A program made the translations under genes and the position numbers. Shown one piece after another: positions 11,581 to 24,806 of a stretch of DNA of 64,000 nt (within the stretch, counting starts at the first letter, position 1; each line of letters opens with the position of its first letter). Under the pieces are notes generated by a model. It was not told the DNA's origin. It ran no database searches and was given only the letters and a program-made list of their open reading frames with translations. Origin of the DNA: Capillidium heterosporum (taxonomy: Eukaryota; Entomophthoromycota; Entomophthoromycetes; Entomophthorales; Capillidiaceae); contig WBMQ01000009.1 of NCBI GenBank assembly GCA_016630905.1, positions 1,426,001-1,490,000 on the forward strand, written 5' to 3'.

Positions 11581-13200
11581 ATGCAAAATTTCTTTTATTT
11601 TTTGTTGAGGCTCTAAAGATGCTTAGAAAGATGTAGATATAGTCTATTTATAGTACTGAAGTTGGTGACGTAGCTTGAGTCACCAACTTTTAAATAGCTT
11701 TGGAATTGTAACCTAGCATTGGAAGTATATTGAATATGAATCATATACAAGGATATCCGTGGATTAGTAATCAGAAGGTTGACAACTCGGTGTAATACCA
11801 TTGCTGTGTTGAAGATTGGTCCGGAAATCTTTTATTAGTACCTGAAACATGTCAGATTGATGGCTTTTGATAAACTCTACTCATGATCAAATGCCATCAA
11901 GCATAGTGTTCAAAACTTTTGCTCCAAGGTTGGAGGGTATATGAAACTTGAATGAGTTGTAAACTTTAGGTTCATTCACCTGCCTCTGTTTTATTCAACT
12001 TTGATTATCCATTACTTTTTCTACTACTATACAAGTTAATGCCAAGGAGAATATTATTCTCGAAGCTGAATTGAATATATATGAAGCGTTCAACCTCCCA
12101 CTAGTTGTTAAAAAGCTGCAAGCAGTAGGAATAGAGGAAACCTACTCCTTTCGAGCCAAAACTGGCTTCATAATGAGTAGAATGCTCGCTCGTCGTATAA
12201 AAATAAGGATATGTTCTTTACTAGAATTGATTTTAAAGAATTTTGATGCCTTAGACGAAACAGCTCTTTCATGTAACCAATATAGAATTCCCTAAGGGAG
12301 ATACTAAAGTATATCCTTTCAAAGATAATGGGATGGCCAGTATATCGATTAGAGCTGATAAGGTGTATGTAGGACTTCAAAAGATATCAGTGAAGCTTAG
12401 CTTCTGTATTGTTTGTACATTTAGGATTTTCAAGTCTGCATAGTTCAAAAACAAAAACAAATTTAAATGGAGTTCATTTCGACTTTTGGCATTACAAATG
12501 CTTTGTGATTTTTATGTAAAAGATATCTTTAATTTGAATTCAAAAAATATATATCAAACTAATAGATAGGTAAATGTATAGTAAAATTAAATCAATCATC
12601 ACCATATCACTATACCAGTAAATTGTGCTGGTGATCAAACTTGTGATAAAGGTTATTTGGCTTACTTGACTATTTAAATTTTCAAGTATGGGACTCATAA
12701 ACTTCTTAAATACAATACGAGAAGCCTCGATCATCCATATAGTTTTAGTTGCTACTATATGATACAATCCTAATACTGGACTTAAGAGACACCTGTTGTA
12801 TATGTAAAAGCGGGCTACCTTATCTATTTTGGGCTGTTGAAAAGGTTGTCTATAAAACTTGTAGCCATCATAAACAAAATCTCTATTATAGCAATATATT
12901 GTTAAATTACAACTCAAATAGTAACAGTCATTTTTCAAAAGTCATATAGAAATCTAGGAATTGAGTGCAAAAGAATCAATAAATTCAACCAAAAATCGTA
13001 TAACTATAAGTTTTAAATAGCATTTACCATGTATATAAATCAAGCAACCATTTTCCCATTTCTTTTCAGTCCTACCAATAAAGTTGGCTCATCAAGATGC
13101 TACTATATTTCCAAGTATGCCTTTCATTTACCATTCGAAAGCAGACTACCAAATTAGCTTTCGACCCACTTTATCCTAATAGCTATATAGGTAAGACAGT
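11581..13200. other. Intergenic region, 1.6 kb
   Basis: No supported gene. A 132-codon open frame on the minus strand (12540-12938) has no ATG at its start and AT-driven hydrophobic composition, and a 74-codon frame near 12071 also begins at TTG; both look like chance. Confidence 0.4.
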
Positions 13201-14326
13201 CTACTGTTTACGAACCCGCTGCAACCACCTCTGCCTAAGTTTAGCTGCAATGGTGTCGAACATGATCTGACGTTTAGCATCAGGGATAGGTGGTGCCATA
13301 GCCAAGATAGCCATCATCTGTAAAAGTTTGGAAGCTCCGTCGTCGCGGCTTCCCCCGTCATTTTCAGAAAGGAGCTGGTCCACAGCACCTAGAAATAAAG
13401 TCAATACACCATTCTATTTTAAAAGCGATATGCAATAAACTACAAAACTAAAAAATTACTCTGCAATCGATCCAGCATAGGGGTGATAACCTGTTCCTTA
13501 AAGCTGCCTAAAGCCATATCCCGTACACATCGCAAGCCACTTGCCCGTCTATTTTTATTGACTTCAATTTGGTGAGGTAAAAATACACCTTCCAGGTAAG
13601 GGAGTACCGTGCCTAAAAAGAAAGACCACAGCTCCACCAATCGAGTCATTATCTTATCGTCGTGGACTCCAGCCAACTTGGCATTGATGGTAAACATACC
13701 AGCCGCCAACAAATCTTTGTAGATATCTTTCGTCAAGGAAGCCAGGTCGACGGTCTTAAGGCATAAGCTAAATATATATATCTAAATATATTATGTGTAA
13801 AGTGTAGTTACCGAACTGCTTCATTTAAGTCTTCTATACATCCGTTGAGACGCTCCCCGTTGAATAATGGTAGGACGCGTATGACTAATTGGGGCCAATT
13901 ACTCTCCTCCAAGCTGGGGTTTAAATCGATTGCTGAAGATATATCCTTAGCCATCTGCTTAACATCCAAAGTCGATAGCGATTTTTGAATGGAGGTAGAA
14001 GTTGCCAAGTTGGTGGAACTTGCCAAGGTATGGACTGACAAATTAGAGGGAGAGAACATACTAGTTGGTGTACTTACATTTTGGGAAAGTAATGAATTTG
14101 CCAATGCTATGTTGAGGGGAGGAACTTGAAATCCTTTTAGTTTATTATAAGAATTGAAAATGGGTAGCTTACTTTTTGATGAGACTTTGTTGTTGAGAAA
14201 AGGTATAGAGCTAGTTGCCGTTGTCGTGTTGGTGTTCAAGCTGGTGGTACTTAAGTTTAAGGTTGAAGTTGATAGAATACTGTCATAGTTGCTGCTGAAG
14301 CTGTTCTTGTGGTCAGGGTTAGCCAT
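13201..14326 (-). CDS. HbrB/Bit61/PRR5-like TORC2 subunit
   Basis: Three exons (13812-14326, 13460-13767, 13201-13388) with introns of 44 and 71 bp encode 336 residues. The HbrB-like domain occupies about residues 165-280: the stretch FTINAKLAGVHDDKI, then LVELWSFFLGTVLPYLEGVFLPHQ, then a conserved SGLRCVRDMALGSFKEQVI helix. This family is a peripheral subunit of TOR complex 2 (Bit61/Bit2 in budding yeast, HbrB in Aspergillus hyphal branching, Protor/PRR5 in animals). The first 150 residues are Ser/Thr/Asn-rich and probably disordered, as in relatives. The gene is divergently arranged with TSR1, sharing a 334-bp promoter. Confidence 0.85.
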
Positions 14327-14660
14327 ATGTCTTTGGGTTGAGGTTCTTGGTGTGTTGGTGTTGGGATAAAAATGCGGTGACGAAAATTAAAGTTCCTTTG
14401 CCTTTGAATTTTCCTTAGATTGGATGCTTTCTTGGGCTGCAAAAACTATACAGTTTGCTGCTGATAAAGTTAATAGATACAGATAAACTTCAATTTGCAC
14501 ACTCAAAACTGGAGGCTCAAACTCCCATCCATCTTTCAAATTGGGTTTAGAACTTTGGCCCGCAGTTCATTTGCTAGAGAACAAATTTTTTAAGATTTTC
14601 TCGACACTAGTGAATTCTTTATTCAAATCCAGCTGTTGTTTCTCAACCTTCTAAGCCAAC
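14327..14660. promoter_or_regulatory. Divergent promoter, TORC2 subunit / TSR1
   Basis: 334 bp between two start codons reading outward; must contain both promoters. No specific operator could be identified. Confidence 0.5.
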
Positions 14661-17617
14661 ATGCGTAACAAAAGCAGCAAGAAGATTGTCCACAGACCTC
14701 ACCTCAAGCAAGAGAACAAACGACACAAGACCAAAAGTTTGGAAAGCCATGTCAAAGATAAAGGTACTGATTTATCTTTTACTTTCTGAAAGTCTTGGTT
14801 TCTGCATACTTACATTTTAAAATAAACTTAGGTCGCCAAGCCAACAGATTAACCAACAACAAGTGGACTAGCCTATCTTCTGAACAACAGGAGCAGCGTA
14901 GAAAAAGTTTCGTCGAGTACAAAAAGAATCGTGTAAAGCTTTTGGAAAAGATATTTAAGAATGGGTACAAGGGGGTCACCAAAATTATTGTAACTTTATT
15001 TTTCCACTAAGCCTATATTGATGGACAACATATAATTTAGCCAGTTATCCCATTGACCAACAAAAATGACAGTTTTCAGTTTATTCAAAACCTCTTTAAA
15101 TGTGCAGAAAACAATCCAGATGCAGTACTCCCTCCTGGGAAGCCTTTCTACACCATACTGTACACAACTATTTAAAGATGTTGCTTATTAAATTTGTTCT
15201 AGCGAACCTAGCACCAAGACTAAGATCCAGTACATCCCTCTGAGCCGCGACTTTGTCGACGTCCTCGACGTATGTAAAGTAGCCGACTATGTCATATTTT
15301 TACTTTCGGTTGAAGAAGAGGTCGACGAGATGGGAGTCACTTTGCTGAGCAGTTTGCAAGCCCAGGGTATTCCAAACAGCTTTGCTGCCGCCCAGGTACT
15401 TTGGCCAATATCTTCCCCATCTGACTTTTGCCTAGGATCTGACCACCAGCTTGGTCAGCTGCCCCTTCCGCAACTCTTTGACTAGTTTTATGTCCTACTT
15501 CTTCCCTGAAACCTGCAAGATCATTGCTTGCCAGGTCGAGGTAACCTTCATTTTATCTGGATTTCAGATGCTGACCTAGTTTTTATTTTAGGAATTGAGC
15601 AAACTGATGCGCACGATCTCTTCCTCAACTACTAAAAATTTGACTTGGCGTGAGGGTCGTACCTACATGTACGGCGATGCTTATGAGTTCCACCCTCAAG
15701 ACGAAGTACTTTATAAAGGAATTTCTAGTTGCTAATTTGATTGATTTATAAGAAAACGGGAACTTTGGTCGTTCGAGGTTATCTTCGTGGTGGAGATGCT
15801 AACCCTAACCGTCTTGTCCATATCCAGGATTTGGGCGACTTCCAAATTGAGAAAGTAGACTTGATTTGTTTATATGAATCTAATGGAATCATTTTTTAGA
15901 TCTCGACTGCCCCTTTGCTTGCAAGTACTCAAGTAAATTTGTCATATTAATTCTGGTCGCTAATTTTATTTGTAGGAGCGTATCCTCTACAATTCGGCTA
16001 GTGGCAAACCCTACACCATTCATCCCGACCCTGAGCAGCAGGTACCTTTGAATTGAAACCAGCAGCTAATTTTTGTAGGATTCGCTATTTCAAGAAAATG
16101 AAGAAAACATGGAGATAGAGATGGACGAGAACATGGCTTCAGGTGATGAACTTCCGGAGGCTGACCAAGAGAATCAGGGAGATGATGCTGACTACGATTC
16201 CAGGTACACCCAGGACAACAAACCAATCCCCAGTAGCCGACATGTCAAGGCTGGAGATTCAAGTTATCAAGCAGCCTGGATGGCTTCTGACAACGAGTCT
16301 GAGGAGGAGCTTATGGAAAACTTTGATGGATCTGATGAGAACATCCGAGTCCAGTCGACCTCCATGGATGAAGACGACAATATATCCCAAGGTGACGATA
16401 ATGGTGAGGATGGTGACTTAGTCGATATGGAGCATGACGCAGCCGAGTACGAGAACTTCAAGAAACAGCGTCAGCAGATGTTAGCTGAACACAAGGAGTT
16501 CCCTGACGAGATTGACACTCCATTCGATGTCCCAGCTCGTAACCGATTCGCTAAATATAGAGGATTGGAGCACGCCCGTTCGACATATTGGGACCCCTAC
16601 GAGGAGTTGCCCGAGGACTATGCAAGGATCTTCCACTTCAAGGACTTCCGTAAGACTTCTCAGATGATCTTTGGTGCTTCGAGTACTGCAGTTGAAGATG
16701 AGATGGCGGGTGGTGATGCCAACTCTGAGAGCATAGAAGAGTTCCGTGGCAGAGCCACCATCGGAGCCTACTGTGACATCTACATCAAGAACGTACCTTT
16801 GTCTTTTATGGGTAAAACCTTCATTTCTTTTTGGAAGCTAACGTTTTTATACAATTAGAACGTTACGCCAACCGACCTTTGGTTCTGTTCTGGTTGCTAC
16901 AGATGGAGAACAAGGTCACTGTACTCAACAGTTTGGTAACCCGGTACACCGAGTATACTGACCCCATTAAATCCAAGGTAAACCCTACACTTTTCGCTTT
17001 GCATAGACTAACCGTACTTTATCTAGGATCCCTTAGTCTTCCAAATGGGCTTCAGGCGGTTCAAGGTTTTGCCTATCTACTCGCAGCACGCCCGCAAGTC
17101 CAAGGCCGCCAACAACGTCTATAAGTTCAACAAGTTCCTGCAGCACCATGAACCCAGTATTGCCACCTTCTATGGACCGGTGACCTTTGGGCAAACTAAT
17201 GTCATTGCTTTCAAGCCCAAGCCCAACTCGACACCTGACCTGGTGGCCAGTGGCACCTTCAAGGACTGCGACATCACCCGCATCATTGCCAAGCGCATCA
17301 TCCTTACTGGCCATCCCCTCCGCATTAACCGACGTTCAGCTGTCATTAGGTATATGTTCTTCAACGATTTGGATGTCGCCCACTTCAAGCCGGTGCAGCT
17401 GGGCACCAAGTTTGGACTTTTGGGCCATATTGTCGACTCCATCGGTACGCACGGCCTCATGAAATGCAGGTTCAACGGTTCGTTGAAGCAGCACGATACC
17501 ATCACCCTCATGCTATACAAGCGTATCTATCCCAAGGTCTTTGCTCAACTTGCTACTAAGACTGACCTGTGTGCCGATATGGTATGCATCAAAAATGGTA
17601 ATTCCATACCGATTTAG
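14661..17617 (+). CDS. TSR1: Pre-rRNA-processing protein TSR1
   Basis: Twelve exons (boundaries 14661-14763, 14832-14989, 15041-15159, 15203-15395, 15436-15540, 15592-15705, 15753-15854, 15900-15932, 15976-16041, 16079-16811, 16859-16977, 17027-17617) give 811 residues. TSR1 is a GTPase-like but nucleotide-free factor that binds the pre-40S particle and helps 20S pre-rRNA maturation; it is related to BMS1. Visible are the basic N-terminus with HRPHLKQENKRHK, an AARP2CN-like region (YGDAYEFHPQ, TLVVRGYLRGG), a long acidic linker (about residues 340-460), and the conserved C-terminus with QMGFRRF, YGPVTFG, INRRSAVIRYMFF and THGLMKCRFNG before LYKRIYPK. The size fits TSR1 (about 790-810) and is much below BMS1 (about 1200). 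All introns are 37-68 bp. Confidence 0.95.
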
Positions 17618-18313
17618 AACTCTTAAAATATGGTTTAAAGTTATTTTGTAGAAGATAAAATATATATTATAAAACTTTAACTTATTGTGTATTTGCATTT
17701 GTTTTAATGTATGTATATGTTTTGTAAGTGACTTTTTATATCAAAGCTGCCATTTTTGCATGCCATGTAAGTTTACTTAGATCACCAATCTGCTTGCGCT
17801 ATCCCAAGTCCGTATGAGTACAGCTACCACCCATCTGAGACCGACACTTGCAACACAATGTAGATTTTACATAGATTTGAACACCACTTTGGATTCGAAG
17901 ATTTTATCATGGTCAAGATCTTTAGAGGTTACTAGGATTCGATTGATGTAACTTCATACTTACTACTCCCTACTATTGTAGAACAGGAGCACTTGTAAAT
18001 CCGATGGACTTGGTTTTCAGTTTTGTTTTGGACTGGTTTAGACTACAGCCCTATAAATTTACTTTAGGTATAGCTACATATTTGAATAAACTTTAGCGTC
18101 CTCAAAGTTTTGAATCGAGTATATTTTTAGTAATTTTATTGAAATGTAGCTGATATGAGATATATTAATTTGTAGTTTATATATATTGCTACTTTGTAGT
18201 AAAAAATAGACAATTACTTTGTAGAACATTTTTAAATACTTCAAGTCAATCAGTTAAAAGAACAACTGTTTATGTATGAAAATAATTTAAGAGTAGCTAA
18301 TATCTCATGTATA
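17618..18313. other. Convergent intergenic region
   Basis: AT-rich 3' flanks of TSR1 and the LPMO gene; no gene seen. Confidence 0.4.
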
Positions 18314-18632
18314 TTACTCAAGGTATAGATATAATAGGTCTCTGGCCGAATCTCTCCTTATGGTCTCCACCCTGATTGAACTGGGGAAAGACGACATATC
18401 CAGGTAAATTAGCAACCAGTAGTTGAGGACCCATAATCCTACCACCGGCTTGACCGCCCGTGATCTCAATGTCGATACAGTTCATATACCATTCGCGGTT
18501 CCCTACGTTGTTGATCCAGTTGAACGACAAAGTAGCGTTCTTGACAGAGGGGGCTGATGCTGGGATAGGTATGTCAAAGCTTAATCCGTTCAACATACAG
18601 GTAGTCAAGACATCCTTCAAGACGACCCACTT
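18314..18632 (-). repeat. Inverted repeat arm A (gene conversion tract)
   Basis: 319 bp nearly identical in inverted orientation to 27102-27421: by eye two substitutions and one single-base gap. It comprises the 3' two thirds of exon 2 of the LPMO gene and ends just after the stop region, at TTGAGTAA. Confidence 0.85.
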
Positions 18633-18997
18633 TTTGTCGTCGAAACTTATGGCGAATTGGCAATGACCACCATCATGGATAGCACCTCCCGTCATAGTCA
18701 ATTGGATGGAACTACCCGCTTTGTAACTGGCTTGCACTGGACCTTTGGCATATCCTTTGCAAGGGAACGGCTTATCAAAGTTGCCCTAAAACTTTCAAGT
18801 TAGTGGAAATTGGATGTAATATGGTGGCTGCAACTTACCGTGTTACCTAAAGGTGCCAGGTTGTTGTAGTCTACGAGACCTTGGGCCTTGTAATAGGGTG
18901 AGAATTTGGAATACCTGGGGTAGGGGTAGGACGGCTCCATATGGGCTTGGTACAGGTTTAAGGCCGACAGCAATAGAATGGAAAGTTGGAACTTCAT
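18318..18997 (-). CDS. AA11-type lytic polysaccharide monooxygenase, paralog A
   Basis: Exons 18839-18997 and 18318-18785 (53-bp intron) encode 208 residues. After an 18-residue signal peptide the mature protein begins with His19 (HMEPSYPYPRYSKF), the N-terminal copper-brace histidine of LPMOs; the second brace histidine should be H94 in IHDGGHCQF. The WYMNCIDIEI segment is characteristic of the fungal AA11/AA-chitin group, which oxidatively cleaves chitin; copper site is visible, substrate is inferred. The upstream TTG-initiated extension is ignored because the ATG at 18997 gives a clean signal peptide. Compared with paralog B, one base is missing near 18346, so the C-terminus reads FGQRPIISIP instead of FGPETYYIYTLSKV; both end within a few codons. 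Confidence 0.85.
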
Positions 18998-20721
18998 ATT
19001 TGATTTCAAAAATTGCAAATTTATGTTCGAAAGTATGCGTCAGATACTTTATATACTTTTTTTCTACTATCTTGTTAGTGATATATCAAGAGTTTAGTTT
19101 TGATTCGTAGACACCACTTATTCCCACCATTCATTTTAGCATAGCAACGTGACTGACGGTCTCCTTCAACAATTATAGTAATATGCATTCGATCAATTCC
19201 TCTTTTGCCCACTACCCTACGCTATATTCAATCCCTGTTATATATGTATAAAAGTCTAGATGAGTATCAACAGGTATTTCATAGGTATATATTTTAAGTT
19301 AGCTTCAAAGTATATTGCGGTTTTTTGGCTCAATCATATGGATATGGGAGTTCAAGGACCTGTATATAAATTTCCAAGTTCTAGTAAAGTTCTGTTTAGT
19401 AGGATAGTATATCTCAAGTTTCCATTACTTTAGCTTTATCGACAGGAATGCAAGTGTTTGATAAGAGTCTTGAAATTTATGTGAAGTGACTGGGATCACG
19501 CTTTCAAGTCAGGGAAACTTTACCTTGTGTCAGCATCACTTCCAAATCCACTTGATGCATCAAATATTTGTCACGCTAAAGCTTAATACGTTTTTTACAT
19601 AGTAATATTCAATTACAAATTAATAGCCCATATGTATAGTACATGCTCTTTATTAAATAGTATGGTGAAAACTCCTTTCATATGTTTATATATTCGAAAA
19701 CAGAGCTTTAAAGTACAGTATATATGATATCATAAGCGATATATTAAAATTTAAGAACTGTACCGATTTACCAGTATATAATGAATGGGATCAAAATATA
19801 AGTATACTGCTTCGTAAGCCAACCCTTATCAAAAATATGTCATTACCTGGTTTAACATATGACTAAATTAAGTATACACCCGCTGCCGCATACACAAATA
19901 GGTTCAAATATATCAGGAGTGTAGCACAATTGGCGCAAGTCTTGCTCATAAACTTTTATCCAGTTACGATCCTGCCTATAAAAGTAAAACTCTAATGACA
20001 TAAGCAGTAATATGGTATGACTTTATAAAGGCGTGACAGATCACTTTACTCCAAATAGGAGTATATAGAACCAACAATAAACTGGAGTTTCAAATAGAAA
20101 ATGCAGTTTTCAAGTTGGTAGAATTGGCTTTTACTTCAAAACTAGAAGCATACCCTTCAAAGTTAAATGCTACTATCTCAAATTTTCGGTGCCATCAAAG
20201 ATTAGAGCTTTTGATATAAATCAACAAAAAGCTATAAACCACTTATGCAAGCTAATTTTCATCGGATTTTCAAGCTAATTTTATAAATAAGATCGATGCC
20301 AAAATCTCTGGAATTTGGAGCTGAGTTGCAGCCTTTTTTCGAAAATTCCAATTTCATAGATCGACATCCAATTTCAAAGTATAGAATATAGATGTTTCAA
20401 ACTTATAGCTAGTAAAACCTTTGATCAAATGCTTTATATAAGTAGAACCTATAACAAAGCGATAGGAATATAAAGGTATCACATCAATATCAACTTTGAA
20501 ATGAAGACAAGTATATTGACAAGATGCTAAGCCTTCTCTCTGAAAATCCTAGCTTATATGATGGATATCGTTTCACTATCACTGAAATTCTACAAGGTAA
20601 ACAGAAGGTATAAAAGGTGGAAGTAGGACATCAATCAATAAGGCCAAAAGAGCTTCCTGCATCCAACTTTATACAATTCGAATTTAATAGCCGGCCTAAC
20701 AACAGATATACTTTATAAAGG
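18998..20721. other. Intergenic region, 1.7 kb
   Basis: No supported gene. Contains promoters of the LPMO and the small secreted protein, which diverge. Confidence 0.4.
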
Positions 20722-21409
20722 ATGGTAAAACTTAATTTAATAGCTAGCCTGCTCAGTATAATTAATATCATTCACTCGGAATACATTCCGGGAATTGACG
20801 GTAAACTATACTTTGGTACAAACTCTGATACCTTTTAATTTAGATGATGATTACCGCCCCACTCAGATATCAGGTAAATTGTACCATATAAGTAAGATGC
20901 TAATTTTTAAAACTATTAGGGAGTATAGACCTACAGCTGTACCCTGGATACCCCGGATGTAAGTTTATACGCTTCAATACACTTATTAATTTCAACTAAT
21001 ATCCTATCAACTGTAGATCCACCCTACCGGCCAAGACCCCGACCAAGTAATTTTTTAATCCCACATTCATATCAAAACTAACTACAACTTCCCAAACGAA
21101 CTTTAGGACCAGGTTATGAGGATGGTCCACTAGTAAGTAAGTTTAAAGCCACTACCATGCATCGAGCTAACACAAAAGTTATTAAAAGGGCTAGTACGGC
21201 CTAACGGTGAGGTAGCTTACATAGGTACGGGACCTAGCGGTGAGTGCTTTGGATTCCAAGGTCCCATCGCTAGAATAATTACTACCGAGTACCAGTACGT
21301 CAAGATCTACTCTGACTACAACTGTAGGGGCCAAGTCGTGTACACAGGGTCCAGCCAGAACTTTGTACCACCTGAGGATGGTTTATCAATGCGCATCTTC
21401 TACACCTAA
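20722..21409 (+). CDS. Small secreted protein with mini-exons
   Basis: Six exons (20722-20800, 20844-20873, 20920-20958, 21017-21046, 21107-21136, 21189-21409) yield 142 residues; introns are 43-60 bp. Residues 1-19 form a signal peptide (MVKLNLIASLLSIINIIHS). A Tyr/Pro/Arg-rich stalk (YPGYPGYPPYRPRPRPRP) is encoded by the 30-39 nt exons, and the last exon encodes a compact domain with two cysteines, including YVKIYSDYNCRGQVVYTG. That final motif recalls beta/gamma-crystallin-like Greek keys, but I cannot assign a family. The reading is supported by consistent GT/AG borders, an overall multiple of three and no internal stop. The choice of donor at 21137 over 21133 is forced by frame. Possibly an effector or wall protein; function unknown. 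Confidence 0.65.
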
Positions 21410-24400
21410 ATTATATTATTAAAATTTCATTTGCATACCTACATTTTACTTTACACTTTTTATAAACTTTAATTACAGTACAACCGTTGACTTGCAAGAG
21501 CCAACTTGTAACTAATTTTTATGCTACCAGCTATATCTTAATTATCTAAATTATTGCAGTTTTTAACGGAAAATATACTATCTTTACTTCCACAAGTTGG
21601 CGGTTGTAATGTACCTCACTATTGGATTTCAATAATAAACTAAAGTCAAAGTCAACTTTGGCATTGACTCTGATCTAAAGTAAAGCTATAAGGACTAGGA
21701 TATTAAATGAACTTAGCCTACACCTTCGTTACGTAACGATGTAAAACTACCTTCAACTTGAAACAACTTTTATGAATAGTTATAAAATGTTATTTGATGT
21801 TCAAACATCAAACTTCAGGACCTTGAAGAATTTGGAGGATCGAAGTAGAAGCTAAGGTAGCTAAGTGCTCAAATTCAATTTGATCCAAATTTTAGATAGC
21901 TTCATTTAAACCAACTTAAAATACAAGGTAAGAAATTTGCATTTCAGATCACCAACTTTATGCACAAGTCTAATATGCAGCTGTCTTGCAAGATATATCG
22001 CTTTCATTTTTAACCTGGTAGGGACCTCTTAATTGAAGCTCTAATTTAAAGCTCATCAAAAACTAAACTTGTAATAGATAGTTCTATTAAACATCGGATC
22101 CAGGTATTTTTACGTTTGTAAGTCATGTAGCGTTACAGAGCTTGTTAATTTTTTAAACCTCTTACTTTTTTACTCGAAAAAACTAATACTTCATCTTTCC
22201 TAATGGACTCAGTATTTGGAATCAAAATATCTATACTTCCTGCTATGAGCGAATGTATTAAGGACCATTGCTTTTACATGAAGATTTATTTACAATATTT
22301 TATTTACAAAGTACCATAGCTTGAAGTGACATGGACTCCATTTAGAAATTGCCTTTGGATCTGGCGTCAGATTCAGTAATTTCAACCTGCATTTTATATG
22401 TATCCAAGGATATCTTATAAAGTAGATGTTAGGCTGCCTACTAAACTGAATAGCAGTTTATGAAAATAGTTTATAGAGCATAAAGCTGTTCATTTAACTA
22501 TAGCTCTTAAAATCAAATCTGCGAAATAGCTTTATCCTTTAAAATATTTACTATATTGACTATACATATTTTACAAAGATGTATATATACTACGACCTCA
22601 TTAAAAGATAAACCTGCTCAGACATTTTGATACGATTTTTAGCCGCTTCCACACAAGACTTGGATCGAAGCATAAGTTCAAGTGGTTTAGTAGATAGTTT
22701 CAATGCTTTGTATGTTTACAAACTTTGGTCCAATTACACGATACAGTTTTTATACTGTCGCAATAGGAATAAGTACTAAAGTGATAATATCCTGGTAAAT
22801 ACTTGAAAAATTTACAAGTATGTCAATTTTCGAGAACCATTCTATTAAAAGTATATCAAATTAATTATAAAAGTGTTTATAAAAAGCTTTTCTATCTTTG
22901 CTAACAGAACATTAATTTATCAATCTGTCCAAAATTGACAATGGCTTCGATTTCTGATCAAGATCAGTAGTATAAAAGTAAGTATAAATCCAAATTAGAG
23001 CCAAAGTGAACATGAGGTTAAAAGTTTTAGAAATAATAGCTGTTTTTTACTATTTTTAGCTGATATCAACGACCCAGCTTTACAGTTGGCAGTTTTAAGC
23101 TTTGTCAAAGATTTAAAAAGTAATATACGTTTGGTGCAAAGACAAAGCCTACCAAGTAGTCCTTAAAAGATACAATCTGAGCTATGTGAGCAAAGCCATT
23201 TTAGAGCTCAGATCCAAAGAGCTTGCTTTCAGTCGCAACAATAGAAATTTCAGAGTGGGACCATCCCAATTGTGTGGAAATTCAAAGGAGACACGAAGTC
23301 AGCCACCTTACAAATTTATCGATAGTACCAGATAGTTCCAGGTCAGTGCTCTAGTATTCCTCCTTCCAAAAAATGAAGGTTTTAAAATCATTCCAATCAA
23401 GCAGATCTGTAAACCTGAACTCATGAGTAACCTTCCAGCTTAGATATTTAATTCAAGCTAGATACTCCTCTCAGTTGCGAATATAATTACAAGTATAAGT
23501 AACTCTTCAGCTCCTCAAATCGTTTCAGGTATGAGCTTCGAGCACTCTTTCGCCTCAGAAAAAAGATAAAACCTCAAAGTCCATTCCAAGCAAGAAATCT
23601 TTTAGATTCGTAGAGCTCTATTTAAGGTTAGGGAAAGGCTTCGATTCCTTAAATCGTTTCAAATATGGAGTAGCAAGCTGTTAGAGACTATACTTCAACT
23701 TTTGAAAAGAAAGAAAATTAGCAAACCTTATAAATTAGCCCATACTTATGTCTACTGTGCCTTTAACTATCATACATCTGTTTTGAAACTATAGGTACCT
23801 TACTAAAACTCCTATGTCGAAAGTAATGGATGACAAGTGTCTGTATAGTAACGAAATCCAACCAGCTCAAGGTACAAGTTAGGTAAATTGTCCTTCAAAT
23901 AATGTCCAAACCTTTTAAAAAGAAAAGGTAAAGAAACATCAATCTACTGATGCGGCAGCTTGCCATTAATTTTTAGTCGATTATATTTTGAATGGTATAA
24001 GTGGGCATTTTTTAGTCAAATTTTTTGATAAGATAACTGTACTTTGTACTGTTTTTGTTGGATAAATTTTGCAATTTGGTAGCTATCTATGCTAGATAAA
24101 CCTCAGCCTGATTGGGAAAGACAATGGCTTTGCAAGGACTTTTATACATCTTTTAAAATACGTGCTATCTACCATCTCGTAGCTATACGTTCTACTCTGA
24201 TCGGTTCAAAAACTTTGAATCCAAGCCGGTTGTACCCTACGATTTAAACCTCGAAATCCTTCTATTGATCGATGATCTATCTAATTTGATGTTTATAGGC
24301 TCTACACATTTACTTCAAATTTGTGTAAAGACTTGGATTTCAGTGTTTTTAAAAATGAGGAAGGACACGCTTAGTTGCGAGTCTATTGCTGCGCTTTCAA

Positions 24401-24806
24401 ATTAGAAGACAAGTGTAAAGGAAACTCTTATTGACAACTCGCTTGTATATATGATTTGGATTAACAAGGTGAGAATGTAGTTTACAATACACAAAATGTT
24501 AAGGAATCGTATTTTATGATCGTCAATACCTATTATTTTCAAGTGACTGAGAATATTTGAAAATTTAAATATATATATTAATCAGGATTTCTTGCAATTT
24601 TTTCAAATCCATTACAAAATTAGCTTTCAACCAATGGAGCACCAGCACACACTTGAAGAATCCCAAATCCCTTACTAGTGAGATTATGAGAAACCATGCT
24701 TTAGATTATAAACTGATACGAAATATATTAAACTTAAAAGCGCTATACTGATAGCCTTAGCTTTTATTAATAGTTTCAATCGCCATTTCCGAAAATAATG
24801 ACTCCA
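21410..24806. other. Intergenic region, 3.4 kb, with decayed coding-like traces
   Basis: No intact gene. Around 23136-23340 one plus-strand frame stays open for about 65 codons but lacks a start and any family signature, suggesting a relic. Segments at about 23390-23545 and 23580-23680 share blocks such as CCTCAAATCGTTTCAGGTAT against CCTTAAATCGTTTCAAATAT, an imperfect local duplication. Confidence 0.4.

Noticed and set aside
12540-12938. 132-codon minus-strand open frame with hydrophobic segments
   Set aside because: No ATG at its start, AT-driven Ile/Tyr/Leu composition, no family motif and no splice context; probably chance in AT-rich DNA.
23136-23340. Open plus-strand stretch without stops, basic and helical
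   Set aside because: No start codon, no recognised family, flanks full of stops; kept only as a possible relic.
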